A DNA stretch of 64,000 bases from Terriglobales bacterium. Lineage in GTDB: Bacteria > Acidobacteriota > Terriglobia > Terriglobales > Acidobacteriaceae. The notes beneath the pieces were generated by a model. The model saw only the letters and a list, made by a program, of their open reading frames with translations. It was not told where the DNA came from and did no database searches. Shown piece after piece: positions 34,289 to 44,138 of this stretch. The translations under genes and the position numbers were made by a program. The stretch is from NCBI GenBank assembly GCA_025934735.1, contig JAICWP010000002.1:124001-188000 (forward strand). The letters are read 5' to 3'. Position 1 is the stretch's first letter; every line of letters starts with the position of its first letter.

Positions 34289-35129
34289 GTGGTCCTTTGT
34301 CGCTGTGGTGAAAAAGCATTCTCTGCCTCGCCGCTTCATACAACGCTATAGATGCGGCCACACCCGCGTTGAGCGATTCCACCCGGGGCGAGTGGGGGAT
34401 GGCCACCACCTCATCCACTTGGGCCATGATTTCACGCGCTAACCCGGCGCCTTCGCTGCCCACCAGCAGCGCCAGCGGGGAAGTTAATCCGGCATCATTC
34501 ACCGGATTTCCCTGGTGAGATGAAGTAGCCAGCAACCGCAACCCACGGTCGCGTAATGCGGGCAGCGCCGTTTTCAGCTCCTGCCTCACCACCGGAATAC
34601 GGAAAATTGATCCGGCCGAGGCCCGCACCACCTTGGAGTTATACGCGCTCACCGTGTTCTCGCCCAGCAGCACGCCGGTGGCGCCAAAAGCCTCCGCCGA
34701 GCGCAAAATAGTGCCCAGATTGCCAGGATCCTGCACTCCTGCGACGGCCACCACCAGCGCCGAATCCTGCTCTCCCGCCAGCAAGTCTCCGAGAGCGTAC
34801 GATTTCATCCGCACCAGGGCGGCCACGCCTTGCGGAGTCTCGCTGGGAACCATGCTGGTAAACAGCTTGTCCGGCAGAAGCAGGGTTTCGACCTGAGCCC
34901 CAAGTTGTGGCAGCAGGCGCCCGGCGCGGGCCTGGCCGGATTCGCTGAACAGCGCGGCGCGTAAATGCAAGCCGCTGCGGATGGCCTCTTCGACGATGCG
35001 TACGCCTTCCACAGCGCATTCGCCGTCAGCCGTGAGTTCGGCCCGGGCGAACGCCCGCCGCACCTCTTTGATGAGCACGTTGTGCCGGCCGGCCACACGC
35101 CGCAACCGCTCCTGCTGCGAGTTCTTCAT
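34284..35129 (-). CDS. TrmH/SpoU-family RNA 2'-O-methyltransferase
   Basis: 281 residues. An N-terminal substrate-binding domain ('AVEGVRIVEEAIRSGLHLRAALF') is followed by the SPOUT knot: 'VAVAGVQDPGNLGTILRSAEAFGATGVLL', 'SPLALLVGSEGAGLAREI' and 'VAIPHSPRVESLNAGVAASIALYEAARQR' hold the three SpoU motifs. The enzyme methylates a 2'-OH in rRNA or tRNA using S-adenosylmethionine. The target site cannot be assigned. Confidence 0.92.
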   Translation of the reverse strand: MKNSQQERLRRVAGRHNVLIKEVRRAFARAELTADGECAVEGVRIVEEAIRSGLHLRAALFSESGQARAGRLLPQLGAQVETLLLPDKLFTSMVPSETPQGVAALVRMKSYALGDLLAGEQDSALVVAVAGVQDPGNLGTILRSAEAFGATGVLLGENTVSAYNSKVVRASAGSIFRIPVVRQELKTALPALRDRGLRLLATSSHQGNPVNDAGLTSPLALLVGSEGAGLAREIMAQVDEVVAIPHSPRVESLNAGVAASIALYEAARQRMLFHHSDKGPR

Positions 35130-35263
35130 CGGAATGCTATCCTGCTAAGCTGTTCATCGAAGGCTCGCATGAATAATACGCCCGCAGTTCCGCTAGGTTG
35201 CGGGGCAGCGCGGGCTTGTGTTAGTTTTCGCGCTTTCAAGCTGCTACCAAGGGAAGGATCCGA

Positions 35264-35911
35264 TTGCGTCCGGAAATCATAAAGATCAGCACTGAACGGC
35301 CTGAACCCTCGCTGGTGAGCTACGCCGCCCAGCAGATTCGCCAGGGCGAAGTTCTGGGCATGCCCACCGACACGTTTTACGGCCTGGCCGCCGATCCCTT
35401 CAACTTGCGGGCCGTGGACCGGGTGTACGAAATCAAAACCCGCTCCCGGCACAAGCCGCTGTCGTTGTTGATAGAGAACGTCGAGCAGGCGGAGGAACTG
35501 GCACGGCCGCTGCCGCCTGAATTCTATGCCCTGGCGCGGCGCTTCTGGCCGGGGCCGCTCACCATCATCGTGCGCGCCGCCTCCAAGTTGCCGCTGAAGG
35601 TCACCGCCAACACCGGCAACGTGGCCCTGCGCATTCCTGCCGCCGCGATCCCCGTGGCCGTCATCAAGGCGGCGGGCATTCCTATGACCGCCACCTCCGC
35701 CAACCTCAGTGGCGCTACCGAGTGCACCACCGCCGTCGAAGTGCGCGATCAGTTGCAGAACCGCATCGGCATCATCATTGACGGGGGGACTTCGCCGCGC
35801 GAAGTGGCTTCCACCATCGTGGACCTCACCGATTCCGACGCCCGCTGGAAGGTTCTGCGCGAAGGCGCTATCCCCAGCCAGGAAATTTCTAAATTCTTTG
35901 CCGAAGGATGA
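35264..35911 (+). CDS. tsaC: L-threonylcarbamoyladenylate synthase
   Basis: 215 residues from TTG 35264, preceded by GGGAAGGA. 'GEVLGMPTDTFYGLAADPFN', 'IKTRSRHKPLSLLI', 'RFWPGPLTIIVRA' and 'IPMTATSANLSGATECTTAVEV' match the YrdC/Sua5 fold. It makes threonylcarbamoyl-AMP for the t6A modification of tRNAs reading ANN codons. The C-terminal Sua5 domain is absent, so it is the short TsaC type. The next gene overlaps by 4 bp. Confidence 0.92.
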   Translation: MRPEIIKISTERPEPSLVSYAAQQIRQGEVLGMPTDTFYGLAADPFNLRAVDRVYEIKTRSRHKPLSLLIENVEQAEELARPLPPEFYALARRFWPGPLTIIVRAASKLPLKVTANTGNVALRIPAAAIPVAVIKAAGIPMTATSANLSGATECTTAVEVRDQLQNRIGIIIDGGTSPREVASTIVDLTDSDARWKVLREGAIPSQEISKFFAEG

Positions 35912-36528
35912 GTGCTGATTCCGCTGACCGGGCTGGGCGCAAACACCACGTAATCTGGTTGGTTGTGCTGGCTATTGCCTGTCTGATGGCGTGGTTCGGC
36001 ACGGTTTGCGTTCACATTTTGCGGCAAGCCCGCAGCGACGAATCCCGCCCGGCGGCGGCCATCGTGGTTTTTGGCGCGGCCGAATATGCCGGCCGCCCCT
36101 CCCCCATCTACCGCGCCCGCCTCGACCACGCCTACGCGCTTTTCCGCAAGGGCCTGGCCCCGGTCGTCATCACCACGGGCGGCTCCGGGCGCGATCCCAC
36201 CTTCACCGAGGGCGGTGTGGGCCGCGATTACCTGCGCTCCCTGGGCGTCCCGGATAGCGACCTGATTGCGGAGACGCAAAGTTCCGACACCGAGCAATCG
36301 GCGCAGCGTGTCGCCGTGATCATGCGGACCAATGGCCTGCGCAATTGCCTGGCGGTGAGCGACGCCTATCACGTATTTCGCGTCAAGCAGATGCTGGAGG
36401 GCGAAGGCGTGACCGCCTATGCCGCACCCCGGCCCGGATCGCTGCCCCATTCCTTTTGGGAACGCTCTTTCCTGGTTGGGCGTGAAGCTGTCAGTTACAT
36501 GCTCTGGCGTGTGGGATTCAAAGTGTAA
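35908..36528 (+). CDS. DUF218 (YdcF/ElyC/SanA-like) membrane protein
   Basis: 206 residues; its ATG overlaps the tsaC stop. One membrane segment (about 14-36) is followed by the DUF218 domain: 'AAAIVVFGAAEYAGRPSPIYRARLDHAYALFRKG', 'VVITTGGSGRDPTFTEGGVGRDYL', 'TQSSDTEQSAQRV' and 'CLAVSDAYHVFRVKQML'. ElyC and SanA influence envelope integrity; YdcF binds S-adenosylmethionine. The exact activity is unknown. Confidence 0.88.
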   Translation: MSADSADRAGRKHHVIWLVVLAIACLMAWFGTVCVHILRQARSDESRPAAAIVVFGAAEYAGRPSPIYRARLDHAYALFRKGLAPVVITTGGSGRDPTFTEGGVGRDYLRSLGVPDSDLIAETQSSDTEQSAQRVAVIMRTNGLRNCLAVSDAYHVFRVKQMLEGEGVTAYAAPRPGSLPHSFWERSFLVGREAVSYMLWRVGFKV

Positions 36529-36652
36529 GTATTAGGATTGTGCAGCCAACGCCAGGAAATTGGCGGGCCGGAAGCTGCAACATACGGCTGGAGCAGCCGG
36601 CTGAACTCCTTTGCTTCCTGTCGTCTAGGCCTGCGATGCACACGAGAGGGCA

Positions 36653-37213
36653 GTGCCCGGTAGCCCCGGAACCGTAGTAACCACCCCCGCCAGCGCAATT
36701 CAGCATCAAAATGGAATCGTGGCCAGCAACAGAGTAGCGGTGGGAATTATGACCGTGGCGCTTCTGGGGCAGGCGCTACCTGGCTGGGGGGCGACCCGGG
36801 GCCACAAGCGGTCAGAGAAGCCGCCGGCCAAGGAAGGGATGGCCATTATTGCGGCTGCCCTGGATTTCTCCCGTACGCACCGCGCCCGGCCCGATTGTTC
36901 GCACCTGGTACACGACGTCTATGCTGAGGCTGGTCTTGCCTATCCCTACGTGGATTCGCTGGATCTCTACCGTGGTGCGCCGGGCTTCAGAGCCGTCAAA
37001 CATCCCCAACCCGGCGACTTGGTCGTATGGCGCACCCACTCAGGGATTGTGGTTGATCCTGACCAGCGTTCTTTCTACAGTTCCTTGAATTCCGGCCTGG
37101 GCGTGGACTACTACGACTCGCATTACTGGAAGCACAAGGGCAAACCGCGTTTTTACCGCTTCGAGGGCATTCGCCAGCAGCAGTCCGCCAGCACCGATCA
37201 GCCGAGCGACTGA
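36653..37213 (+). CDS. NlpC/P60-type cysteine peptidase, exported
   Basis: 186 residues from GTG 36653; a GTG at 36719 just before a signal-like segment ('VAVGIMTVALLGQALPGWGA') is equally possible. The catalytic Cys lies in 'ARPDCSHLVHDVYAEAGLAYPY' and the His in 'QPGDLVVWRTHSGIVVDP', the order and spacing of NlpC/P60. It likely cleaves peptidoglycan stem peptides in the periplasm. Short, with no SH3 or LysM binding domain. Confidence 0.8.
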   Translation: MPGSPGTVVTTPASAIQHQNGIVASNRVAVGIMTVALLGQALPGWGATRGHKRSEKPPAKEGMAIIAAALDFSRTHRARPDCSHLVHDVYAEAGLAYPYVDSLDLYRGAPGFRAVKHPQPGDLVVWRTHSGIVVDPDQRSFYSSLNSGLGVDYYDSHYWKHKGKPRFYRFEGIRQQQSASTDQPSD

Positions 37214-37216
37214 AAT

Positions 37217-37266
37217 CAGCACTCAGTACGTAGCCCTTAGTGAGTAGTTGGCTAGCAGTTCGTAGC
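37217..37266. repeat. 7-bp-period tract
   Basis: Units such as CAGCACT, CAGTACG, TAGTGAG, TAGTTGG fill the gap between two convergent genes. No clear inverted partner. Confidence 0.45.
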
Positions 37267-37274
37267 AAAAGCCA

Positions 37275-38060
37275 CTACCTTGCCAGCGCCATCACGCGCA
37301 CGGGCGCCGAGGAACTGCCCTGCAGCTTGGCGGGAGCCACCAGCACCAGCCCGCTGTTTTCGGGAGCCAGGCCAAGATTGGCTACGTTCTCAATCTGGTA
37401 CACACTGTGGCTCAAGGCGTAGTTGCGAACCAGGAAATCAGCATTCTGACCGCCATCCGTGCCAGCGGTATCAATTCCCAGTCCCACTACGTTGCGGCCT
37501 TGCACCAGGAACTGCACGGCTTGCAGCGAGAACCCGGGAAAGTGCGATACGCCGCGGCTGTCCTGGTTGCGATACTGGGTGGAGTTCCAGCGCTGGGCCC
37601 AACCCGTGCGCGCCATCACTACCGCGCCCTGCGGTATCTGTCCATGTGCCTGTTCCCAGTTCGCAATATCGGTGACCGTAAGCTGGTAATCGGAATTGCG
37701 GCGCGCCTGCGAGCGGACATCAATTACGGCCAGAGGCGCGAATAGCCGCTCCGGAGGTATCTGGTCAACCGTCCACAAACTGCCGGCCACGTGCGCGGGG
37801 GCGTCGAGGCGCGTGGGGAAGCGCAGCGCGGGGCTGCTCGGGACGTTACCGTACCGAGTGACGGCGGCCACCGGCTTGGGACGCAGCGGAAAACTCTGGC
37901 TGGTTTGGGTGGTGGCCGTGCCGCGATGAATGCTGTGCGTCAGGTCAACAATGTGCGCGAAAGTGGCAGATTGGGGCGCCTGCTCTGGGCGGTGTTGGGC
38001 AAACAGCAGCAGCGCCAGCGCCAGCGCGTAACCAATCACAAACGTTTTCCACTTCATCAT
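37275..38060 (-). CDS. Cyclase-family protein with altered metal motif, exported
   Basis: 261 residues with a signal peptide or anchor ('FVIGYALALALLLFAQ'). 'IVDLTHSIHRGT', 'LAVIDVRSQA', 'QIPQGAVVMARTGWAQRWN', 'FPGFSLQAVQFLV' and 'VVGLGIDTAGTDGG' are the cyclase (kynurenine-formamidase-like) pattern. The usual HxGTHxDxP metal site reads 'RFPTRLDAPAH': both first His are Arg, while the Asp and final His remain. The enzyme may therefore be inactive as a metal hydrolase or bind something else. Substrate unknown. Confidence 0.8.
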   Translation of the reverse strand: MMKWKTFVIGYALALALLLFAQHRPEQAPQSATFAHIVDLTHSIHRGTATTQTSQSFPLRPKPVAAVTRYGNVPSSPALRFPTRLDAPAHVAGSLWTVDQIPPERLFAPLAVIDVRSQARRNSDYQLTVTDIANWEQAHGQIPQGAVVMARTGWAQRWNSTQYRNQDSRGVSHFPGFSLQAVQFLVQGRNVVGLGIDTAGTDGGQNADFLVRNYALSHSVYQIENVANLGLAPENSGLVLVAPAKLQGSSSAPVRVMALAR

Positions 38061-38580
38061 TTAGCTCGGCCTGTAACTCGCGACTGGGAGAACTCGCGGA
38101 CTGGGCTGCCGCGGGAACTGGTTCCTTTAGTCAGATGCGAACCACATCGCTAAGTTTGATTCAGTTTGGCGCCCGCAGAGAAATTTGCGCAAGGAACAGT
38201 GGGACATGGACTTACGAGTAACGGTAGATGGAATGCCATCATGCTGCAACAGGGTTCCACTTTTGCAACATCTCTTGTGCCTTTGCGGCGGGGGTTGCCT
38301 CAACAGAAACTCTGTTCCGCTGTCATGCTGCCTTGCGCTGCGGCCGCGAGGCGCTCCTTTTGCGCCCCTCCATGCTTTTCTTCCTTCCCATGCCCGCGCC
38401 GGATTGCAGGCGCGGCTCAGCGCCGGTGCGACGCCCGGAGTTGTCGCCGCCCATGGATTCCGCTCCTTGCTGGTGATGAGGACGTTTGGAGATAAAGCTC
38501 TTGCCTTTCGCGATTCTTCAACGCGTGCGATGGTTCCGGTGCGGAAGATGTTGTCGCGGCAACAAAAAGGTCGGGGATAA
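38061..38580. other. 520-bp stretch without a supported gene
   Basis: Open frames exist on both strands (for example 38185-38580 rightwards), but their products are Cys/Arg/Pro-rich, low in hydrophobic pattern and match no fold I know. Short GC-rich inverted repeats occur near 38345-38430. It may be decayed coding sequence or a long leader of the cyclase gene. Confidence 0.5.
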
Positions 38581-39354
38581 TCAGAGAGAGTGCGCCAGCA
38601 GTAATGCAAGCGCCGCCGCAATGACGGTGCTCAGAAAATTTACCTGGTCGTTGGTCAAGCGCCGCCGCCGCTCCAGCCAGGCGCCCAGGTAGCTGTCGGC
38701 AAACATGCCGAGTATGCCGGCAGCAAAGGTTATCGCCATCCAGCGGCGGGAAACCAGGCCCCCCGCGGCGCAGACCAGCGACAGCAAAATCGATGCGGCA
38801 AGTCCCGCCAGCGTGCCCGGCAGGCTGATGCCGCCGTCGGTGCCGACTGGCACTACTTCCCAGGTAGTGATCATGTAGGCAGTGCTGCCGCTGGCCTGCC
38901 CATACTCACTGGAGACAGTATCGGCGGCTGCTTCCGCCAGGGCGGCGGAAAGCGCTAACAGCCAGAGTTCGGGCCGGCTTGCCACAATGAAGAGTACTCC
39001 GCACGCTGCGGCAGCGCCCAAATTGGCCAGGACCTGCGAGGCGGTACGGCCGCCACGGCGCTCTGCGGTGCCCAGGAACTGCTTGTGGCGGTATCCTAGG
39101 CGAGTCGTCAGGAAAGCCAGTACAAACACCGCTGCCACGGCTGCAAAGGCCGCCGGGCCAGCGGCAACAAACAATACCCAAGTGACGATTACGCCTGCGA
39201 TGGCTCCGGAGAGGTCCACAGCCCGCAGCAGGCGCGCCAGCACTCCGAAGCCGACTGTAATCACCGTGGCCGGCCAAAAATGGTGGCTCAGTGCGGCAGC
39301 GACCCTGGGAGACATCCAGAATAATCGAATTAAATACTCTAAAATCAAGTACAT
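38581..39354 (-). CDS. DUF92 integral membrane protein (VTE6-like)
   Basis: 257 residues with six to seven hydrophobic segments. 'FGVLARLLRAVDLSGAIAGVIVTWVLFVAAGPAAF', 'LAFLTTRLGYRHKQFLGTAERRGGRTASQVLANLG', 'ALAEAAADTVSSEYGQ' and 'VPVGTDGGISLPGTLAGLAASI' are the conserved DUF92 motifs. The plant member VTE6 is a phytyl-phosphate kinase, and bacterial members may phosphorylate isoprenols; unproved here. The start could also be Met 14 (39315). Confidence 0.87.
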   Translation of the reverse strand: MYLILEYLIRLFWMSPRVAAALSHHFWPATVITVGFGVLARLLRAVDLSGAIAGVIVTWVLFVAAGPAAFAAVAAVFVLAFLTTRLGYRHKQFLGTAERRGGRTASQVLANLGAAAACGVLFIVASRPELWLLALSAALAEAAADTVSSEYGQASGSTAYMITTWEVVPVGTDGGISLPGTLAGLAASILLSLVCAAGGLVSRRWMAITFAAGILGMFADSYLGAWLERRRRLTNDQVNFLSTVIAAALALLLAHSL

Positions 39355-39539
39355 ACCTCATATCGCCTGGGGCCAAGGCCAGCTTGGAGCCATAAGCCGG
39401 GGGGCGCTGCGCATCCTAGCAGAAGTGCTCACGGGGGCGCAGACGCACCTCGGAGGACACCTACGAAGGACTATTTGCCTCATTCATGGGGCAGTGTAAA
39501 CTGCTGTCCCTGCAATCCGCAGGCAATCAGGAGCAAGTT

Positions 39540-40415
39540 ATGGCGGCTTCGGTGTGGTCGGGGTACTTGACGTTCGGACTCATTTCCATGCCGGTACGGC
39601 TGTTTTCCGGCGCCCGCAGCAACGGCATTTCCTTTCACATGTTGCATCGCGACGATGATGCCCGCGTCAAACAGCAGCTTACGTGCTCCGCTGATGGCAA
39701 GGTGCTGGAGCGCGATGAGATCGTGAAGGGATACGAATACCGCAAGGGCGAGTATGTGATCATCGAACCGGACGAGATCAAGAAGATCCAGCCCAAGACC
39801 GCGAAGACCATGGAGATCCTGGAATTCGTGAAGTCCGGCGACGTAGATCCCATCTATTTCGAGTCCTCCTACTATCTGGTGCCGGAAGAGGCGGGCCGGC
39901 GGCCTTACGCGCTGCTGAGCAAGGCACTGCAGGAGACCAACTACGTCGCCATCGCCAAAATTACCATGCACAACCGAGAGTACACGGTGTTTCTGCGGCC
40001 CTATGAAGGCGGGATGATGCTGCACACCATGTACTACTCCGACGAAATTCGGGAGGTGGAGGAGTTCGGCAAACCGGAGGTGGAACTGAAGGAAGCTGAA
40101 CTCAAGGTTGCGCACCAGTTGATTGAAGCTCTCGCCGACAAGTTCGATCCCAAGAAGTATTACGACACCTACGAAGCCAACCTGAAGAAGCTGATCGAGG
40201 CGAAGCTCGAGGGTGGCGAAGTGGCGGAACTTGAAAAACCGGCCAAGATGGCGCCCGTGGTGGACCTAATGGCGGCGCTGAAGCAGAGCCTGGCGCAAAT
40301 GGAAGGCAAGAAAAAGCCTGCGGCGCGCGTGGCGGAGGCGCAAGCAGCCTCAGAAACCCAGGTTACAGGAGGCACGCAACATCACCGTTCCACGCGGCGG
40401 CGGCGGACCGCGTAG
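39540..40415 (+). CDS. ku: Ku protein (bacterial non-homologous end joining)
   Basis: 291 residues from ATG 39540 with AGGAG seven bases upstream. 'MAASVWSGYLTFGLISMPVRLFSGAR' and 'YEYRKGEYVIIEPDEIKKI', 'ESSYYLVPEEAGRRPYALLSKAL' match the bacterial Ku core, and the C-terminal tail is Lys/Arg-rich, as in longer Ku proteins. Ku binds DNA ends and recruits LigD. No ligD or polymerase gene is in the window. It diverges from the DUF92 gene. Confidence 0.95.
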   Translation: MAASVWSGYLTFGLISMPVRLFSGARSNGISFHMLHRDDDARVKQQLTCSADGKVLERDEIVKGYEYRKGEYVIIEPDEIKKIQPKTAKTMEILEFVKSGDVDPIYFESSYYLVPEEAGRRPYALLSKALQETNYVAIAKITMHNREYTVFLRPYEGGMMLHTMYYSDEIREVEEFGKPEVELKEAELKVAHQLIEALADKFDPKKYYDTYEANLKKLIEAKLEGGEVAELEKPAKMAPVVDLMAALKQSLAQMEGKKKPAARVAEAQAASETQVTGGTQHHRSTRRRRTA

Positions 40416-40418
40416 AAG

Positions 40419-40450
40419 CAGTTGTCAGTTCTCAGTTGCCGGTTGTCAGC
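40419..40450. repeat. 7-bp-period tract after ku
   Basis: Units CAGTTGT, CAGTTCT, CAGTTGC, CGGTTGT. The unit is nearly the same as in the tract at 62601-62644. Confidence 0.5.
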
Positions 40451-40454
40451 AGGG

Positions 40455-40482
40455 ACGGCCTCCCGCCGGTCCGCGAGGCCGT
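40455..40482 (+). terminator. Hairpin after ku
   Basis: ACGGCCTC and GAGGCCGT are perfect 8-bp arms with a 12-base loop, followed by TTTCGCCCT. A possible ku terminator. Confidence 0.5.
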
Positions 40483-40644
40483 TTCGCCCTGTATCCTCCA
40501 ACATCTACGCTTCGGGCTTCGTAGTGAGGGGCTTCGCGTCGAAAATCCCCCCGGAACCTGCGGAATTACTTCCCGGCGTCCGTTTTTCCACCGATTATCT
40601 GGCTAAGACCTAGGACTCCCCCGCACGGGTCTTGAGGGAGGCCC

Positions 40645-41028
40645 ATGCTCGCAGCCCAAGACGAGCGGCGCCGCATGCAGCGCTGTGATTTGCAAGAGCC
40701 GGTAACTATCAAGTTCTGGGAACACGGCCCGCGAGAGATTACCGGGACGGTGCTCAACGCCAGCCCTGACGGATTGCTTGTCGAAAGTGGCCGCGAAATT
40801 CCCCAGCACTGCCAACTGGAGCTGGTGTTCCTGTTTCCGGCAACGCTGCGTTCGCCGGGAGTGCGCTTCGTGTGTCAATGCCGGATGGTGCGGCGCGTGC
40901 CGCAAGCTACAGGCCGGCATGGGCTGGCGCTCGCCATTCTGCGCACCGAAAGCGAGCGTCTGGCGCGGCGCGAGGCCCAGCCGGATTCCTCCTGGAGTGC
41001 CGCCGGCTTTGCTCTGGCCCAATCATGA
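40645..41028 (+). CDS. PilZ-domain protein
   Basis: 127 residues; GAGGGAGG before the ATG. 'DERRRMQRCDLQEPVTIKFWE' gives a basic RxxxR-like N-terminal motif and 'GTVLNASPDGLLVES' the second PilZ element (D/N-x-S-x-x-G); 'MVRRVPQATGRHGLALAIL' closes the barrel. It may bind cyclic di-GMP, though the RxxxR is imperfect. Its stop overlaps the next start (ATGA), so the two PilZ genes are translated together. Confidence 0.8.
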   Translation: MLAAQDERRRMQRCDLQEPVTIKFWEHGPREITGTVLNASPDGLLVESGREIPQHCQLELVFLFPATLRSPGVRFVCQCRMVRRVPQATGRHGLALAILRTESERLARREAQPDSSWSAAGFALAQS

Positions 41029-41984
41029 ATCTTCCCTGGATACGTTCTCGTAAAGCTGAAGCTGGCGCCGAGGCGCCGCCGGAGCGCCGCCGCTGCATGC
41101 GCCAACGCGTGCACGCTCCCGCCTGTGCCAGCTTCGACGGGGTCACCGGAGGCATGGTGCTGGACCTGAGCGAGCAGGGCATGTCCATGCAGACCGCAGC
41201 GCCGCAGAAGGCCACCCGTGCCATCAATCTCCACCTTAATCTTCCCGACCCTGTAACCAATGTGGAAACGACCGGCTACATCGCCTGGGCGGATGCGTTC
41301 GGACGCGCGGGCGTGCGCTTCTCCGAATTGCCCGAGGAAGCCCGGCGCAGGTTGCACCAGTGGCTGGCCATGAACGCCGGCGCGCCCAGCCGCACCGCAC
41401 CGAAACTGGCGGTGTCGGAGCAGGTGGAAAAGCCGGTGCGAGCCCCGGATTTCCACGAACCGCTGGCGGTCAGCCTGGAGCCGGAGGCCGCCAACACCCA
41501 GCGCACCCCAGAATCCACCACCGTGCAATACGAATTCGCTTCGCTGGGCTCGGACCTCGATGCGGCGTTGCGCCAAATCGCCAAGAAGCTGCGCTCCCTG
41601 ACCCGGGCGGGCGGAGCGGCTATTGCCCTGGCGCAAAACAGCCAGATGGTGTGCCGCGCCCGCACCGGCCTGATTGCGCCGCCGCTGGGCACGGCGATTG
41701 ACGCCAGTTCAGGCTTTACCGGGGAGTGCCTGCGCAGCGGCAAGGCTCTGCGCTGCGATGACACGGAAACCGATCCCCGGGTGGATGCCGAAAGTTGCCG
41801 CCAGTTAGGCATACGCTCCATCCTGGCAGCCCCGGTGCAATACGAGCGCAACATCGTGGGCGTGATCGAGGTCTTCTCGGGCGATCCTTTCGCTTTTGAT
41901 GAGGGCGACGTGGCCGTGCTGCAGCGCCTGGCCCAGACCGTGCTGCTGGCTATGAGCCAGTCGGCGGCGCTGAACGTGTGCTGA
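41025..41984 (+). CDS. PilZ-GAF protein
   Basis: 319 residues from ATG 41025. Residues about 20-115 form a PilZ domain ('ERRRCMRQRVHAPACASFDGVTGGMVLDLSEQGMSM', 'AWADAFGRAGVRFSELPEEARRRL'). After a linker, residues about 175-315 form a GAF domain ('FASLGSDLDAALRQIAKKLRSLTRAGGAAIAL', 'SILAAPVQYERNIVGVIEVFSGDPFAFDEGDVAVLQRLAQTV'). There is no output enzyme. It likely combines a cyclic-di-GMP-type signal with a small ligand; partners unknown. Confidence 0.85.
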   Translation: MNLPWIRSRKAEAGAEAPPERRRCMRQRVHAPACASFDGVTGGMVLDLSEQGMSMQTAAPQKATRAINLHLNLPDPVTNVETTGYIAWADAFGRAGVRFSELPEEARRRLHQWLAMNAGAPSRTAPKLAVSEQVEKPVRAPDFHEPLAVSLEPEAANTQRTPESTTVQYEFASLGSDLDAALRQIAKKLRSLTRAGGAAIALAQNSQMVCRARTGLIAPPLGTAIDASSGFTGECLRSGKALRCDDTETDPRVDAESCRQLGIRSILAAPVQYERNIVGVIEVFSGDPFAFDEGDVAVLQRLAQTVLLAMSQSAALNVC

Positions 41985-42074
41985 ACCCTTTTTCCACCGT
42001 TCAGGACTGACGAATGAAAGCACATAATGAGCTTTTCAATCGTCCATCATCCTAAATCTCTGTGCGCTCTGGGG

Positions 42075-43400
<1,326 letters not shown>

Positions 43401-43574
43401 AGCCGGACTCCTCCTGCAACGTAAAGAACAGTGGATTCTAAATGGTGGGCGGGTTTTCCCGAAAGCTAATCCTGAGCTGTCGGCTGCCGGGGCAAGGCGG
43501 CCGGCGCTGAACGTCGTCTCGCGACATACTGATGACCTTGGTGCAAGCCCCACAGGAAAACAGTAGTTTTTATG

Positions 43575-43606
43575 TCGTGATACGATACCGCATCCGATAT
43601 AATCGG
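43575..43606 (+). promoter_or_regulatory. marR-type promoter with two palindromes
   Basis: TATAAT at 43598-43603 lies within the perfect palindrome CCGAT-ATA-ATCGG (43594-43606). Seventeen bases upstream, the -35 region is overlapped by TCGT-GAT-ACGA (43575-43585). Both sit just before the MarR gene, which suggests binding by its own product. Confidence 0.55.
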
Positions 43607-43624
43607 GGCAGCGGTGGAGCTACC

Positions 43625-44053
43625 ATGGACATCAAAATACAAGACTACGAATCGCTGGCCGAACTCCGCTACCAGATTCGCAGATTCCTCCGCTTCAGCG
43701 AACAGGTGGCGCGTAACGCGGGATTGGAGCCAAGGCAGCACCAGTTGATGCTGGCCCTGAAAGGCCTGCCCAAGGAGGCGCGCCCCCGAATCGGAGAAAT
43801 GGCTGAGCGGCTGCAAATCCAGCACCACAGCACGGTGGAGCTGGTGAACCGCTTGGCTTCCCACAACTTCGTGAAGCGTCACCGTGGGGGCATTGACCGG
43901 CGGGAGGTGCTGCTTTCGCTGACACCGAAGGGAGAAAAGGTGCTGCGCGAGCTTTCGCTGCACCACCGGGAAGAGCTGCGTGACGCCGGCCCCAGCCTGC
44001 TGCGCGCGCTCAAGCAGGTGATGAACGGGGAGAAGCGCAGGAGAAGGAGATAG
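43625..44053 (+). CDS. MarR-family transcriptional regulator
   Basis: 142 residues from ATG 43625. A winged-helix core is seen in 'GLEPRQHQLMLALKGLPKEARPRIGEMAERLQIQHHSTVELVNRLASHNFVKRHRGGIDRREVLLSLTPKGEKVL'. It ends in a run of Arg. MarR dimers bind palindromes and release them when a small acid or stress ligand binds. The ClC channel starts 85 bp downstream in the same direction, so the channels may be its target. Confidence 0.88.
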   Translation: MDIKIQDYESLAELRYQIRRFLRFSEQVARNAGLEPRQHQLMLALKGLPKEARPRIGEMAERLQIQHHSTVELVNRLASHNFVKRHRGGIDRREVLLSLTPKGEKVLRELSLHHREELRDAGPSLLRALKQVMNGEKRRRRR

Positions 44054-44138
44054 TACCGCCAGGAGCCAGCCGCCCTCGGCCAATTCCTCGCAGGGAATGC
44101 TCATTCGGCCAGAGGAACGGAAATACTAATCAGGGATC

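Noticed and set aside
37275-38060. Active kynurenine formamidase
   Set aside because: Two metal-binding histidines are arginine, and no tryptophan catabolic gene is near.
38185-38580. Possible 131-residue protein
   Set aside because: Cys/Arg-rich, no fold, no ribosome site, and a competing frame exists on the other strand.
43401-43553. N-terminal extension of purB
   Set aside because: The extra 51 residues are not typical of the family and the GTG at 43400 has a strong ribosome site.
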